Part shown: positions 23,193 through 33,396 of the stretch, piece by piece | Layout of the letters: the number at the start of each line of letters is the position of its first letter | Position numbering within the stretch: position 1 is the stretch's first letter | Assembly (NCBI GenBank): GCA_965240325.2 | Contig: OZ251242.1 | Span: forward strand, 992,001 to 1,056,000 | Source of the DNA: Rebecca billardiae RCC1528 | Lineage: Eukaryota; Haptophyta | Length of the DNA stretch: 64,000 nt | Direction: 5' to 3' | The notes under the pieces: model-generated | Seen by the model: only the letters and a program-made list of their open reading frames with translations | Told to the model about the DNA's origin: nothing | The model's database searches: none | Translations under genes and position numbers: made by a program

Positions 23193-25022
23193 ATGGAGCC
23201 CTCGCGCAAGCGCTCGCTCGTGGACGACGGCGCCGCCGCCGCGTCCCCGGTCTTCGAGGAGCCGTGCGCGCTGTGCGGCGATCGTATTGGCAGCCAGCCG
23301 TGGGCGCAGCTCGCGTGCGGCGAGGAGCACGTCGCGCACAACGTGTGCCTCTTCCAGCGCGCGCTCGCGTCCGAGCGCTGCGTCGTGCGGTGCGGCCGGC
23401 CGGGGTGCAAGCGCGTGACGAAGGCGGCGTCGGCGAGGACGCAGTACGACGGCATTCGCGAGCTGGGCACTCTGCGCCATGTCGCCGTCGCGACGTGCAC
23501 AGGCTGCGCCGCGCCGAATGAGTCGACAGCCGTGCAGCGCGAGCCGCCGCCCAGCCACACGGCGGCAGCACCAACAGAGACGGCTGGCCTCACGCTGTGC
23601 GACCTGCCGACGGACGTGGTCTCGCGCATCCTCGGCTGGCTCGAGTGCGCGCATGATCTGGCGAGTGCCAACGCCACGTCGCGCCTCTTCCGCGGCGCGC
23701 CCGGCGAACGCTCGCCGGTGGAGCACGCGCTGCGCGAGCGCGCGCGGCAGCGTGGGCACGAGGGCGCGCTGCCGGCGGCTCTCCCCACGGGCGCGTGCTC
23801 GTGGCGGGCGGAGCTATTCGCGCGCGAGCGTGTGCTGGAGCATGCGGATGCGCACGCGTGCGTGGTTGGGTCTGGCACTGATGAGGATGAAGCTGCGACG
23901 TTCAGCGCGTTCGTGGACGCATCGGGCGGGCTGCACACGTGCGGTGAGGAGGAGGATGAGACAGGGCTGTGCGCGCCCGCTGCGCTGGGCCATCCGGAGC
24001 TGCGCGAGTCAGCCGTCCTCGTGCCGACGCGCGTGGCATCGCTCTCGGCAGTGCGAATGCGTGCGGTGGCTGCTGGATGGTTCCATCTGCTCGCGCTGAG
24101 CGACGGTGGTGCCGTGTACTCCTGTGGGAACAATGCTTTAGGCCAGCTGGGCCTGGGCGACAAGGAGACGCGCCGTGTCTTCACCGCGCTGGGCATGAGC
24201 AGCATGGGGCTCGTCGTGGGCATCGCCGCTGGTGCGAGGCACAGCCTCGCGCTCACTGCTGCGGGTGGTGTGTACAGCTGGGGATGGAACGCGTACGACC
24301 AGCTCGGTCACGGCGACACTGAGAATCGGCTGGAGCCTGTGCGCATCGAGGCGCTGGACGGTGTGCGTGTGGGTGGCATGTCCGCGGGCTGGAAGCACAC
24401 GCTGCTGCTGTCGACGAGTGGCGCCGTGTACTCGTGCGGTGTCGGCCAAGCAGGCCGCCTCGGGCATGGCGACCAGAACACTCTGCGCACGCCTCAGCGC
24501 ATCGAGGCGCTGGAGGGCGTGCGCGCCGTGCACGTGAGCGCGGGCGACCAGCACAGCCTAGCGGTGGATGCCACTGGCGGCGTGCACACGTTTGGGCGTG
24601 GGGAGTCTGGTTGCCTTGGTCATGGTGACACCTCCACCGCACTCGTGCCCAGGCGCATCGAGGCGCTGCAGGGCGTGCGCATCGTGCGCGCCAGCGCGGG
24701 CTGTGATTTCAGTGCGGTGATGGGCGCGGACGGCAGCGTGTACACGTTTGGCTACAACGACCACGGCCAGCTCGGCATCGGCTCAGCTGGTGCAGATCAG
24801 CTGCTTCCGGTGCGCGTGCACGCCCCAGCGCATGGCCAGCTGGTGGACTGCTTTCTCGAGTACCGCCAGGCGCTTTGGATCACTGCAGACGGCGGCGCGT
24901 ACTCATGTGGCAGGCAGACGGCCGCGCTCGGCCACGGTGTGGGCTCTGACGACGACGTGGACGACCTCGTCTCTCCTGCGCGGATTGCGCAGCTGCCACC
25001 GCTGCGGCGCCGGGGTGCGTAG
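23193..25022 (+). CDS. RING-H2-like / F-box / RCC1-propeller protein, array copy 3
   Basis: 609 residues. The N-terminal 100 residues are almost identical to copies 1, 2 and 4 (differences include EEPCALC and REL for HEL). Variable-site residues are distinctive: WF at 296-297, AR at 348-349, WKH at 400-402, DQ at 452-453 and CDF at 504-506. The blade-2 turn reads GNNALG where most copies have GQNDYG. The first blade carries CGEEEDETG. Ends SDDDVDDLVSPARIAQ. Confidence 0.9.
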   Translation: MEPSRKRSLVDDGAAAASPVFEEPCALCGDRIGSQPWAQLACGEEHVAHNVCLFQRALASERCVVRCGRPGCKRVTKAASARTQYDGIRELGTLRHVAVATCTGCAAPNESTAVQREPPPSHTAAAPTETAGLTLCDLPTDVVSRILGWLECAHDLASANATSRLFRGAPGERSPVEHALRERARQRGHEGALPAALPTGACSWRAELFARERVLEHADAHACVVGSGTDEDEAATFSAFVDASGGLHTCGEEEDETGLCAPAALGHPELRESAVLVPTRVASLSAVRMRAVAAGWFHLLALSDGGAVYSCGNNALGQLGLGDKETRRVFTALGMSSMGLVVGIAAGARHSLALTAAGGVYSWGWNAYDQLGHGDTENRLEPVRIEALDGVRVGGMSAGWKHTLLLSTSGAVYSCGVGQAGRLGHGDQNTLRTPQRIEALEGVRAVHVSAGDQHSLAVDATGGVHTFGRGESGCLGHGDTSTALVPRRIEALQGVRIVRASAGCDFSAVMGADGSVYTFGYNDHGQLGIGSAGADQLLPVRVHAPAHGQLVDCFLEYRQALWITADGGAYSCGRQTAALGHGVGSDDDVDDLVSPARIAQLPPLRRRGA

Positions 25023-25434
25023 CGGACTCGGTGCGCGGTGCCGGTGGCGCGGAGCCAAGTCGCAACCGGCCGGCGCGTGCTCGTGGCAGCTGCCGATGGA
25101 GACGCAGGCGGCGCGTGACGGCACGTAAGCCGTAATTAGTGATGTCAGTGAGCAAGCGCGGGTGCTCCGGCTGTCCTAGCAGGCAGCAGCACATGACACT
25201 GACATGAACGCCTTAGTACCCTCATACAGTATGAGTATCTGACAAGAGGGCGGCCGCGATACAGTCGTACAGACAGTACAGTTTACTACAGTAAGAATAC
25301 GACCGAGACTGCGCACACAGCTTACGTGTACAATCGATGAGGAAATCCGCTGCCCAACCAAGGGAGTGCCCAACGGTTGCTCATCGCGATGACGACGCGA
25401 GTCGGAGTGAGCCTCACACCGTCACACCCGCCAC
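25023..25434. promoter_or_regulatory. Conserved array spacer 3, with an insertion
   Basis: Same 3'-flank and GTACAGACAGTA blocks as spacers 1 and 2, but about 60 bases longer. The extra sequence lies after the ACAGTACAG segment and before TACAATCGATGAGGAAAT, which is the divergent version of the pre-start box. Confidence 0.55.
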
Positions 25435-27267
25435 ATGGAGCCCTCGCGCAAGCGCTCCCTCGTGGACGACGGCGCCGCCGCCGCGTCCCAGGTCTTCGAG
25501 GTGCCGTGCGCGCTGTGCGGCGATCGTATTGGCAGCCAGCCGTGGGCGCAGCTCGCGTGCGGCGACGAGCACGTCGTGCACAACGTGTGCCTCTTCCAGC
25601 GCGCGCTCGCGTCCGAGCGCTGCGTCGTGCGGTGCGGCCGGCCGGGGTGCAAGCGCGTGACGAAGGCGGCGTCGGCGAGGACGCAGTACGACGGCATTCA
25701 CGAGCTGGGCACTCTGCGCCATGTCGCCGTCGCGACGTGCACAGGCTGCGCCGCGCCGAACGAGTCGAAAGCCGTGCAGCGCGAGGCACCGCCCGGGTAT
25801 ACCGCGGCAACGCCGACAGCGCCGGCTGGCCTCACGCTGTGCGACCTGCCGACGGACGTGGTCTCGCGCATCCTCGGCTGGCTCGAGTGCGCGCATGATC
25901 TGGCGAGTGCCAACGCCACGTCGCGCCTCTTCCGCGGCGCGCCCGGCGAACGCTCGCCGGTGGAGCACGTTCTGCGCGAGCGCGCGCGGCAGCGCGGGCA
26001 CGAGGGCGCGCTGCCGGCGGCTCTCCCCGTGCACGCGTGCTCGTGGCGGGCGGAGCTGTTCGCGCGCGAGCGTGTGCTGGAGCACGCGGATGCGTTCGCG
26101 TGCGTGGTTGAGTGTGGCACTGATGAGGATGAAGTTGCGATGTTCAGCGTGTTCGTGGACGCATCGGGCGGGCTGCACACGTGCGGTGAGCAGTTTGGTC
26201 AGACAGGGCTGTGCGCGCCCGCTGCGCTGGGCCATCCGCAGCTGCGCGACTCGGCGGTCCTCGTGCCGACGCGCGTGGCATCGCTCTCGGCAGTGCGCAT
26301 GCGCGCGGTGGCGGCTGGGCTTCGACACATGCTCGCGCTGAGCGACGGTGGTGCCGTGTACGCGTGCGGTCAGAATGACTACGGCCAGCTGGGCGTGGGC
26401 GACACGGAGATGCGCCGTGTCTTCACCGCGCTGGGCATGAGCAGCATGGGGCTCGTCGTGGGCATCGCCGCTGGTGCATACTACAGCCTTGCGCTCAGTG
26501 CTGCGGGTGGTGTGTACAGCTGGGGATGGAACGAGTACGGCCAGCTCGGTCACGGTGACACTGAGGACCGGCTGGAGCCTGTGCGCATCGAGGCGCTGCA
26601 CGGTGTGCGCATGGGCGGCATGTCCGCTGGTTACGGGCACACGCTGCTGCTCTCGACGAGCGGTGCCGTGTACTCGTGCGGTACCGGCTACGATGGCGGC
26701 CTCGGGCATGGCGACCAGCCAGATCTGCTTACGCCTCGGCGCATCGAGGCGCTGGAAGGTGTGCGCGCCGTGCACGTGAGCGCGGGCGACGCTCACAGCC
26801 TGGTGGTGGATGCCACGGGCGGTGTGCACTCGTTCGGGTGTGGGGATTCTGGTTGCCTTGGCCATGGTGACACCTCCAACGCACTCTCGCCCAGGCGCAT
26901 CGAGGCGCTGCAGGGCGTGCGCATCGTGCGCGCCAGCGCGGGCTGGTGCAGCAGCGCGGTGATGGGCGCGGACGGCATCGTGTACACGTTTGGCAACAAC
27001 GACCACGGCCAGCTCGGCATCGGCTCAGCTGGTGGGAATCAGCTGCTTCCGGTGCGCGTGCACGCCCCAGCGCACGGCCAGCTGGTGGACTGCTTTCTCG
27101 AGTACCGCCAGGCGCTTTGGGTCGCGTCAGACGGCTGCGCGTACTCGTGCGGCAGGCAGTCGGCCGCGCTCGGCCATGGCGTGAACTCTGACGACGGGAT
27201 GGACGACCTCGTCTCTCCTGCGCGGATTGCGCTGCTGCCACCCCTGCGCCGGCGCCGGGGTGCGTAG
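25435..27267 (+). CDS. RING-H2-like / F-box / RCC1-propeller protein, array copy 4
   Basis: 610 residues, one more than copy 1 because of an extra Arg in the RRRRGA end. The first half of the propeller matches copy 2 in cassettes (CGEQFGQTG, GQNDYGQLGVGD, AAGAYYSLAL, WGWNEYGQLG). Later sites differ: GTGYDGGLG at 416-424 and GWCSS at 503-507, the latter shared with copy 5. The last blade carries VASDGCAYSC. Last gene of the first sub-array. Confidence 0.9.
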   Translation: MEPSRKRSLVDDGAAAASQVFEVPCALCGDRIGSQPWAQLACGDEHVVHNVCLFQRALASERCVVRCGRPGCKRVTKAASARTQYDGIHELGTLRHVAVATCTGCAAPNESKAVQREAPPGYTAATPTAPAGLTLCDLPTDVVSRILGWLECAHDLASANATSRLFRGAPGERSPVEHVLRERARQRGHEGALPAALPVHACSWRAELFARERVLEHADAFACVVECGTDEDEVAMFSVFVDASGGLHTCGEQFGQTGLCAPAALGHPQLRDSAVLVPTRVASLSAVRMRAVAAGLRHMLALSDGGAVYACGQNDYGQLGVGDTEMRRVFTALGMSSMGLVVGIAAGAYYSLALSAAGGVYSWGWNEYGQLGHGDTEDRLEPVRIEALHGVRMGGMSAGYGHTLLLSTSGAVYSCGTGYDGGLGHGDQPDLLTPRRIEALEGVRAVHVSAGDAHSLVVDATGGVHSFGCGDSGCLGHGDTSNALSPRRIEALQGVRIVRASAGWCSSAVMGADGIVYTFGNNDHGQLGIGSAGGNQLLPVRVHAPAHGQLVDCFLEYRQALWVASDGCAYSCGRQSAALGHGVNSDDGMDDLVSPARIALLPPLRRRRGA

Positions 27268-27470
27268 CACTCGGTCTCGGTGCGCGGTGGCGCGGGGCCG
27301 TCGCAACCGGCCGGCGCGTGCTCGTGGCAGCCGCCGATGGAGACGCCGAGGCGGCGCGTCAGACGGCAGCACGTGAGCCGTATATAATATATATATATAT
27401 ATATTGCTATACTGATGATGATGATGATGTATGATAGATGCTATAACTATATAGCTCTAGGTCGTCAAGC
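27268..27470. other. Intergenic region closing the first RCC1 array, with TA and GAT microsatellites
   Basis: The usual array 3' flank is present but breaks off at a TA run (27382-27404), followed by a GAT repeat (27413-27429). The spacer blocks that would announce a fifth copy are absent. Confidence 0.7.
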
Positions 27471-30173
27471 TTAGGTTTTCGACAAAGCGGCACCGTGATG
27501 CTGGTGATGGCTGCCCGCGCCGCCGCCGGGCGTCGCCGCGAGGATGGACGACATGGACATGACCGTCGGCTTCGCCTCGGCGAGGACGCCCTGCTTCTTG
27601 CGCAGCTCGTGGGCGCGGTACCGCCGCTCGTCGAGCCTGATCTCCCCCCGCGGGAGGTTGACCATCGGCAGGAAGCCGCCCTGCTCTCGCTCGACATCGG
27701 CGAGCGTCTTGAGCGTGACAGTGGCCAGCATGTCGTGGCTCGTCGCGGTGCGGTGTCGGATGCGCGCGGGCGGAGGCGGAGGCGGCACGTCCGTGTCCTG
27801 GTGCAGACGCAGCGCGCGCAGCGACGCCTCCCAGATCTCCCGATCGACGGGCTCGGTGGACCTGGCGAGGGCACGCGCGCGCGCGCGCGCGCGCGGAGGG
27901 TGCGGCGCGGGCGTTGCGGGCGACCTTCGGGCGTGAGGGTTGTGGCGGCGGCGCGCCCCCCAGCCGGCGATCCTCGCGGGGGCGCGCCACGCGCGGCTGC
28001 ACGCGCGGCGTGGGCTCGCGGCGCGGCGCGCACCCCGAGGCGATGTGCGCCATCAGCCTCCGCTGCGCGTCCTCGTACAGACCCTCCTTCGCGTTGCCGA
28101 GGGACGCTGCCAGCTCCTTGGGCTCTGCGCGCTCGGGCAGCGGCGCGGTCAGCGTCTCGAGGTCCTCGGCCGTTGGTCGGCAGCCGAGGCGCGAGAGCGC
28201 CGGCCGCACGCCCGCCGTGTCCACGCCGCCCTCCGCGTCGCCGCTCGAGCCGGCCGCTCGGAACTCGCGCGCCTCCTCGCGCAGAAAGTAGCTGAGGGAA
28301 TCAAAGGTGAGGTCCCCCGTGAGGTTCTTCTCGCGCTCGTCGGTCGTGCCGGCGCGGCGCAGCGACGGCCGCTCCGGCATCGTGGTGAACGGCGACCAGG
28401 CCACCTCGAAGGCCACCTGGACCTCGGCGACCACCGGCGCGCCGCGCTCGCGCGCTCGCAGCTGCACCGTGTGCGTCGTGCGGCCGTCGACGCGCTCGCC
28501 CGAGAAGAGCTGCGCGCAGGCAGGGGTGGCGGTTCGCGCGGGCGCGTGGCGCGTGCGGGCGGGGCATGGCCGCGGCGGGGCTGTGAGCCAGGCGCGGCGG
28601 CGCCTTGATAGCGATGGCGCCACGGCCACGAGTGCGTGGGGGAGAGGGGCGGAGGCCTGCCCAGCTGAAGGCCAGGGCGGGCCCGAGCATGGCGGGGCCC
28701 AGGCGCACGCGCGCGCGCCAGCGTTTGGCGCCACTGCTGTGCCGCCGGCTCCCGTGCGCCGCACCGCTGCCGCAGCCACCGCAGCCACACGCCCAAACGC
28801 CCACACGCCCGCGCAGCCGCGTGTGTGCACACACCCAGCCACACACCCGCACACCCTCGCGCGTGCGTGTGCACACACCCAGCCACACACCCCCGCGCAC
28901 CCACGCAGCCGCGTGTGTGCACACACACAGCCACACACACCCGCGCACCCACGCGCGCGTGCGCGCGCGTGCGTGCACCCACCTGCACGAGATCGACAGT
29001 GCCGGTGGCAATTGGGTGCTTCGAGTCCACGCCGTCCCGCTCGAGAGCGAAGAGCTCCAGCCGCGTGCGGTACTCGCGGCCGGTGGGCCTGCGCACGTAC
29101 GCCTTCGAGAGGATCACCTCGTACGCCTCCGCCTCGCGCCCGCTCGTCACGATCCGCGCCAGCTTAAAGTCGATCTCGCCCGTGCCCAGAGCGCGCAGGT
29201 CTGCCGGCTCAGTTCGGATCGGCGCCGCCGGGATGCCCCACAGCTCGCACGTGAGGAAGACGTGGGTGGCGTCCGCGGCGCGCACGAGCGGGAGGAGCCC
29301 GTCGGCGCAGCGCATCACGCCGATCGACGCGCAGATGCACGGCGTGTGCCCCTTCGGCGGCACCGCCACGCGCTCGGTGCGCATGCCGGCCGGCGCGCTC
29401 CGATCCTTAATCGCGAGCTGGAATGTGGGTAGCTGCGCCGAGTACTGCGCCTCGTGCTCCGCGGCGGCCTCTCGCGCGCGCTGGCGCGCGCGCACGCGCT
29501 CAGTCTCGCCGCGCAGCATCTTCTCCGTCGCGGAGAGCGAGTACCGCGGCTGCACCTCCGGCCGCTCCCACGGCTCCGTCCGCTGGCCAAACGCGTACCG
29601 CCGCCTGATGCGCTCAGCGGAGAAGAGCTCGTCAGCGTGCTGGCGCTCTGCGTGGGTGACGGCGTGCTGGTCGAAGACCTGGAGCGCCTTGAGGCGGTGC
29701 ACGGTGGTCGGGCGGTAGTTCGTCTCCTCCGCCACCGGGTTGCCGAACAGGTTGAGCGTCGAGAGCCGAGGCAGCCGCTCGAGCGCGCCGAGCGTCGCGC
29801 TCAGATCGGTGATCTCGTTGTTCTGCAGGAGCAGCGTCTCGAGGAAGCGCAGCGCGGGGAGCGAGCACGAGGGCGAGGAGATGGACGAGATGCGGTTGTT
29901 CTGCAGGTACAGCGCGGTCAGGCGGAAGTTGGCGTCCAGCCCCTTCAGCTTCGTCAGCTTGTTGTCGTTGAGCCACAGCACCGCCAGGTTTGCAAACGTC
30001 GCCATCTGCGCGCCGTCAATCTTCTCGATGCCGCGCTCGCCGAGGTAGAGCTCGCTCGTGTCTTTGCGCCGCTTCATGTTGTCTACCGACAGCTCGGCGG
30101 CGGGGTCCGCGGGCCGCCGGTGCAGCGTGCGCTCGAGCGCGCGCGGCCCGGGCCGCGGCTCGACCTGAAGCAT
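27471..30173 (-). CDS. Leucine-rich repeat protein with C2-like domain (LRRC72-like N-terminus)
   Basis: Three exons on the minus strand: 30173-28983, 28509-28034 and 27861-27471 (phase 0, then phase 2; donors GTGGGT and GTGCGC), 685 residues. Residues about 40-170 are SDS22-type LRRs (LWLNDNKLTKLKGLDAN, LYLQNNRISSIS, LLLQNNEITDLS) capped by LNLFGNPVAEETNYR, the pattern seen in LRRC72-type proteins. Residues about 250-440 look like a C2-type beta domain (VFLTCELWGIP; VSKAY-like LSKAYVRRPTG). The C-terminal part is acidic and helical, ending QHHGAALSKT. No enzymatic motif. A cilium- or microtubule-linked role would fit the LRR type but is inference. Confidence 0.8.
28793..28980. repeat. CA/CG-rich minisatellite inside intron 1 of the LRR gene
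   Basis: About three degenerate copies of a roughly 35-50-base unit built from GTGTGTGCACACACCCAGCC and CACACACCC. It fills the donor-proximal half of the first intron (28510-28982). Confidence 0.8.
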
Positions 30174-30398
30174 GGCGCCACGGCGCAGAAACGATGCGGG
30201 TGCGAGGCCGTCTTGGTGTAACAGTTTTTATTTTCGCCGCGATATCACCACGGCGGAATAAATGCTTCCGGGTCCGGAAGAGTGGTGGCAGCCGCGGCGC
30301 CCGGACGCGACGCGGTCTCACCGCTCCGGCAAGCGTACCAAGGCAAACTAAACGTCAAAGCAGCACCCTCGTGGCCGTGGGCACGCCCGCCAATCCTC
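30174..30398. promoter_or_regulatory. Bidirectional promoter region, LRR gene / BUD20-like gene
   Basis: 225 bases between two divergent start codons, with no other coding sequence. Includes a relatively AT-rich core (30217-30265). Confidence 0.6.
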
Positions 30399-30749
30399 AT
30401 GCCAGGGCGCGCGGGCCCTCGCAAGAAGAAGTGCGTGAAGAAGGTGCACCGCGAGAGCAAGACGAAGAACTACGTCAAGGACGTCGACCAGATCCACGAC
30501 GAGCTCGCCAAGGAGTCCTCAGACCCGTCGCGCAAGCGCGAGCGGCCGGTCGATCCAGACCTGCCCGGTTTGGGGCAGTACTACTGCGCCGAGACTGACA
30601 GGCACTTCATCTCACAGGACGCACTCGACGCACACATGCGCTCGAAGGCCTTCAAGAAGAGGCGGAAAGAGCTCGAGAAGGAGCCCTTCTCGCAGCTCGA
30701 GGCCGAGCTCGCAGCAGGCAAGGGTATGCCGGACAAAGGCTATGGATAA
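30399..30749 (+). CDS. BUD20: BUD20/ZNF593-type zinc-finger ribosome biogenesis factor
   Basis: 116 residues from Met 30399, the usual length for the family; an in-frame Met at 30282 would add 39 residues that lack the conserved start. The basic N-terminus (RKKKCVKKVHRESKTKNY), the DVDQIHDEL block, the DPDLPGLGQYYC lead-in to a C2H2 finger (YYC..TDRHF...ALDAHMRSKAFKKR) and the final EPFSQLEAELAAGKG all match the Bud20/ZNF593 pattern. In yeast this protein shuttles with pre-60S ribosomal particles and aids their nuclear export. Head-to-head with the LRR gene. Confidence 0.93.
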   Translation: MPGRAGPRKKKCVKKVHRESKTKNYVKDVDQIHDELAKESSDPSRKRERPVDPDLPGLGQYYCAETDRHFISQDALDAHMRSKAFKKRRKELEKEPFSQLEAELAAGKGMPDKGYG

Positions 30750-30823
30750 TGCAGTCCGCCTTAGATTCGCCTGTCAGCCCTGGCAGGGCCAGCACATCAT
30801 GGATAGATGGACGACTGCGCTGT

Positions 30824-30860
<37 letters not shown>

Positions 30861-31103
30861 CATCAGATACTGTGGTGACGCCGCACAATGCGGCAATGGC
30901 GGCCGTGCGGCCGTCAGCCTGCCGGCCCGCGACCGGCCGCGCCGCGGGCCGCCGGGCCCTGAGCGCGTTGCCGCTAAGTAGTGACTTGCCAAGTTGCCGC
31001 AATGGCCCACTTTGGCGGGCGGCGTTGCCGCCCGGTGCGTGCGGCCCATCGCCGGCATCGCATTCGCTGCCGCCTCTCGGGCCGTCGCCACTGTTCGGAC
31101 TCG
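30750..31103. other. Intergenic region with a CA microsatellite
   Basis: About 17 CA units at 30825-30858. The rest is GC-rich with no recognisable gene. It separates the 3' ends of the BUD20-like gene and the serine hydrolase gene. Confidence 0.8.
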
Positions 31104-33323
31104 TCACGTCGTGCGACGTGACGACGGTTGCCCGTCGCCCCCGCCACGACGACGACTGCTCTTGTCATTGGCATCGGCGTCAGCACCAGCCCCCGGCGAG
31201 TCTCGCCTCCCGCTCTGCCGCTGCTGCTGCTGCTGGCCCGCGCGCTGCTGCGCGTGCCGTGCCTGTGGCGGCACCATCGACGGCGCCGGGAACGGGCGGA
31301 ACGGCTTCGGCAGTGGCAGCGGGTCGAGCGGCGGCCATGCGCGGCGAAGCACCACCGAGATGCGGTGCCCCACGTGGTGGTGCCGGCCCTGCAGCCGCGC
31401 GCCCTTGCGGTCGTTGCCGCGCGGGATGTTGCTCGTCCAGGCGCAGAAGACGCCGCGGTCTCGCAGCAGCATGACGCGCGCGCCGTACGAGCCCGCCCAG
31501 CCGTACCAGTCGGGCGCGTTGCATAGGTCGAATGGCTGCCCCGGCGAGTCCTCCGCGCACCAGCCGAGGCCCATGCCGAAGGAGGACATCCCCATGCACC
31601 AGTTGGGCTGCCATGCGCCGCCGGGCGGCGGGGTCGGATCGTGCACGGAAGAGCCGCGCGCGAGGAGCCGTGCCGAGTCGAAGAGCGCGTCGACAGAGGC
31701 CTCGCTCAGAACGCGCACGCCGCCCAGAGATCCGCCGTTGAGCAGCAGCCGGCACAGCACGCTCAGGTCGTGCGCGCTGGCGACGATCGTGTTGCTCACC
31801 CAGATGTCCGTGTACTCACCCGGCTCGCGCGGCGGCCACGCGCCAAGCGGCGGTGCGAACGGCGCCTTGTCAAAGCAGCGCGTCTCCGGTCGTGCCGCGC
31901 TGCCGTTGCCGGGTGCGCGCTCCAGCCCCGTGCAGTGCAGCGCATCGCTCAGGTTGAGGGGCTTGAGGACGAGCTCCGAAACCCACCACAGCACGCGCCG
32001 ACCGGTCGCGCGGTGCACGAGCGCGTCGAGCAGCGTGTAGCTCCAGTTGTCGTACACACACTTGCGCCGCACGCTTGGGTTGCGCGTGCGACGACGCATC
32101 AGCTGAGTGCGCCCGCCTGGCCTCGGAGCGCCCGGCTTGGCAGGCCTGTCATATTCGAAGATGAACTCCGGCGTGGGGCTGCCGCGGGGTGCGCGCTGCG
32201 GCGGCGGCACGAGCGGCGGCGGCGGCGGCGGCGGCGGCGACGCACGCACGCCGAGCGCTGTGCCGAGCGCGCCGAGCGCGGACCACAGCGAGTCAGCCAT
32301 GCTGCCACCGCCAGCCTGGGCGGGGCGCTCCGCCGCCACCGGCGCCGCGGCCGTGCACACGCCGCACGTGGCTCGGCACGCGGCGCGCCGCGTGTACGCC
32401 GCCGCCCCCTCGCAGTGGCCGAGCGCGCGCCGCGCGGCGCAGTCAGCGAACACGTCTGCGCACGTGTCGGCCGCGGGCTCGACGAGGCAGCCGCGGAAGT
32501 CGCGCGAGTCGGCCGCACCCGCGGGCACACACACGGCGCACGCCGCCGGGCAGTGCTCGTGCATCCACACCGGATTTCGGCTGCACTCACCCGCCTCCGC
32601 CCAAGGGCAGCACGCGGTGGTCCAGTCGTCCGTGCATGTTGCGTCCGGCGCCGACTCGATCGTGCGGACCAGCCGCGTCGCGAGCCGTCGGGCGAGCGCG
32701 CCGCGCCGCGCGCCGCGCAGCCCGCGCCCCGCGCACAATGGCTGCCGGTCCAGCACTGGCAGCACCAGCTCGCGCACGCACTCCATCGCGCCGAGCTGGA
32801 CAGGAGAATCGGGCGAGTCGCACGCGGTCGGGAAGCCGTTGTGGTCGCCGCGGTGCGAGAGGTTGCGCCACGCGGCGTTGACGCTGTTGTCCAACGGTGC
32901 GGTCATCGTCAGCAGCTGCGCCGCCGTCGCGCCTCGCCAGCCTGAGCGCGCGCCCACGCGCGCGCCGGCGCAACGCGCGCTCAGCTGATCGCCAAGGTAC
33001 TGACCAGCCGTCGACTCGAGCGTGAGCGTGTGACCGAGCTCGGTGCGGCGCTCGACAAGCGCGAGGTATGCAACCGCGATGAAGAGTTTGGACACCGAGC
33101 GGATCGGCACGGCCGCGTGCCGCCCGGCCGCCGGGAACGCGCCGTAGCCGCGGTCGACGAAGAGACGGTCCGCGTCGCGCGTGCCGCACTGCACGTAGGT
33201 CGGTCCGACCGAGCGGTCGTGTGCGAGGAACTGGGCGAAGGTGTCTGTGTCTGCCTGCGCGAAAGCAGCGTCAATGTCGTCCGCGACGGCATCCAGATCG
33301 GGCATGGCGAGATGCCCGGGCAC
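31104..33323 (-). CDS. Beta-lactamase-fold serine hydrolase with two internal ShKT domains
   Basis: 739 residues in one exon. The penicillin-binding/beta-lactamase fold is shown by RSVSKLF (S76-x-x-K79 nucleophile motif) and YDNWSY (Y424-x-N426, the class C/esterase YxN motif), with GWAGSYGARVML in the KTG-like position. Between these motifs sit two six-Cys ShKT-type modules (C230-C265 and C279-C323) and a poly-Pro linker, which is an unusual placement. No signal peptide is obvious at MPGHLAMPD, and many cysteines argue for secretion, so an upstream exon may be missing. Family members include esterases and peptidases such as LACTB and EstB. The substrate is unknown. The tail is Gln/Arg-rich. 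Confidence 0.82.
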   Translation of the reverse strand: MPGHLAMPDLDAVADDIDAAFAQADTDTFAQFLAHDRSVGPTYVQCGTRDADRLFVDRGYGAFPAAGRHAAVPIRSVSKLFIAVAYLALVERRTELGHTLTLESTAGQYLGDQLSARCAGARVGARSGWRGATAAQLLTMTAPLDNSVNAAWRNLSHRGDHNGFPTACDSPDSPVQLGAMECVRELVLPVLDRQPLCAGRGLRGARRGALARRLATRLVRTIESAPDATCTDDWTTACCPWAEAGECSRNPVWMHEHCPAACAVCVPAGAADSRDFRGCLVEPAADTCADVFADCAARRALGHCEGAAAYTRRAACRATCGVCTAAAPVAAERPAQAGGGSMADSLWSALGALGTALGVRASPPPPPPPPLVPPPQRAPRGSPTPEFIFEYDRPAKPGAPRPGGRTQLMRRRTRNPSVRRKCVYDNWSYTLLDALVHRATGRRVLWWVSELVLKPLNLSDALHCTGLERAPGNGSAARPETRCFDKAPFAPPLGAWPPREPGEYTDIWVSNTIVASAHDLSVLCRLLLNGGSLGGVRVLSEASVDALFDSARLLARGSSVHDPTPPPGGAWQPNWCMGMSSFGMGLGWCAEDSPGQPFDLCNAPDWYGWAGSYGARVMLLRDRGVFCAWTSNIPRGNDRKGARLQGRHHHVGHRISVVLRRAWPPLDPLPLPKPFRPFPAPSMVPPQARHAQQRAGQQQQQRQSGRRDSPGAGADADANDKSSRRRGGGDGQPSSRRTT

Positions 33324-33396
33324 CGGGCGGTCGCGGCGTCGCGCCGCTTGACGCTGAGCCCGGACGTGGTCCCCGGCCAGCCGTCCCAGAAAGCCT

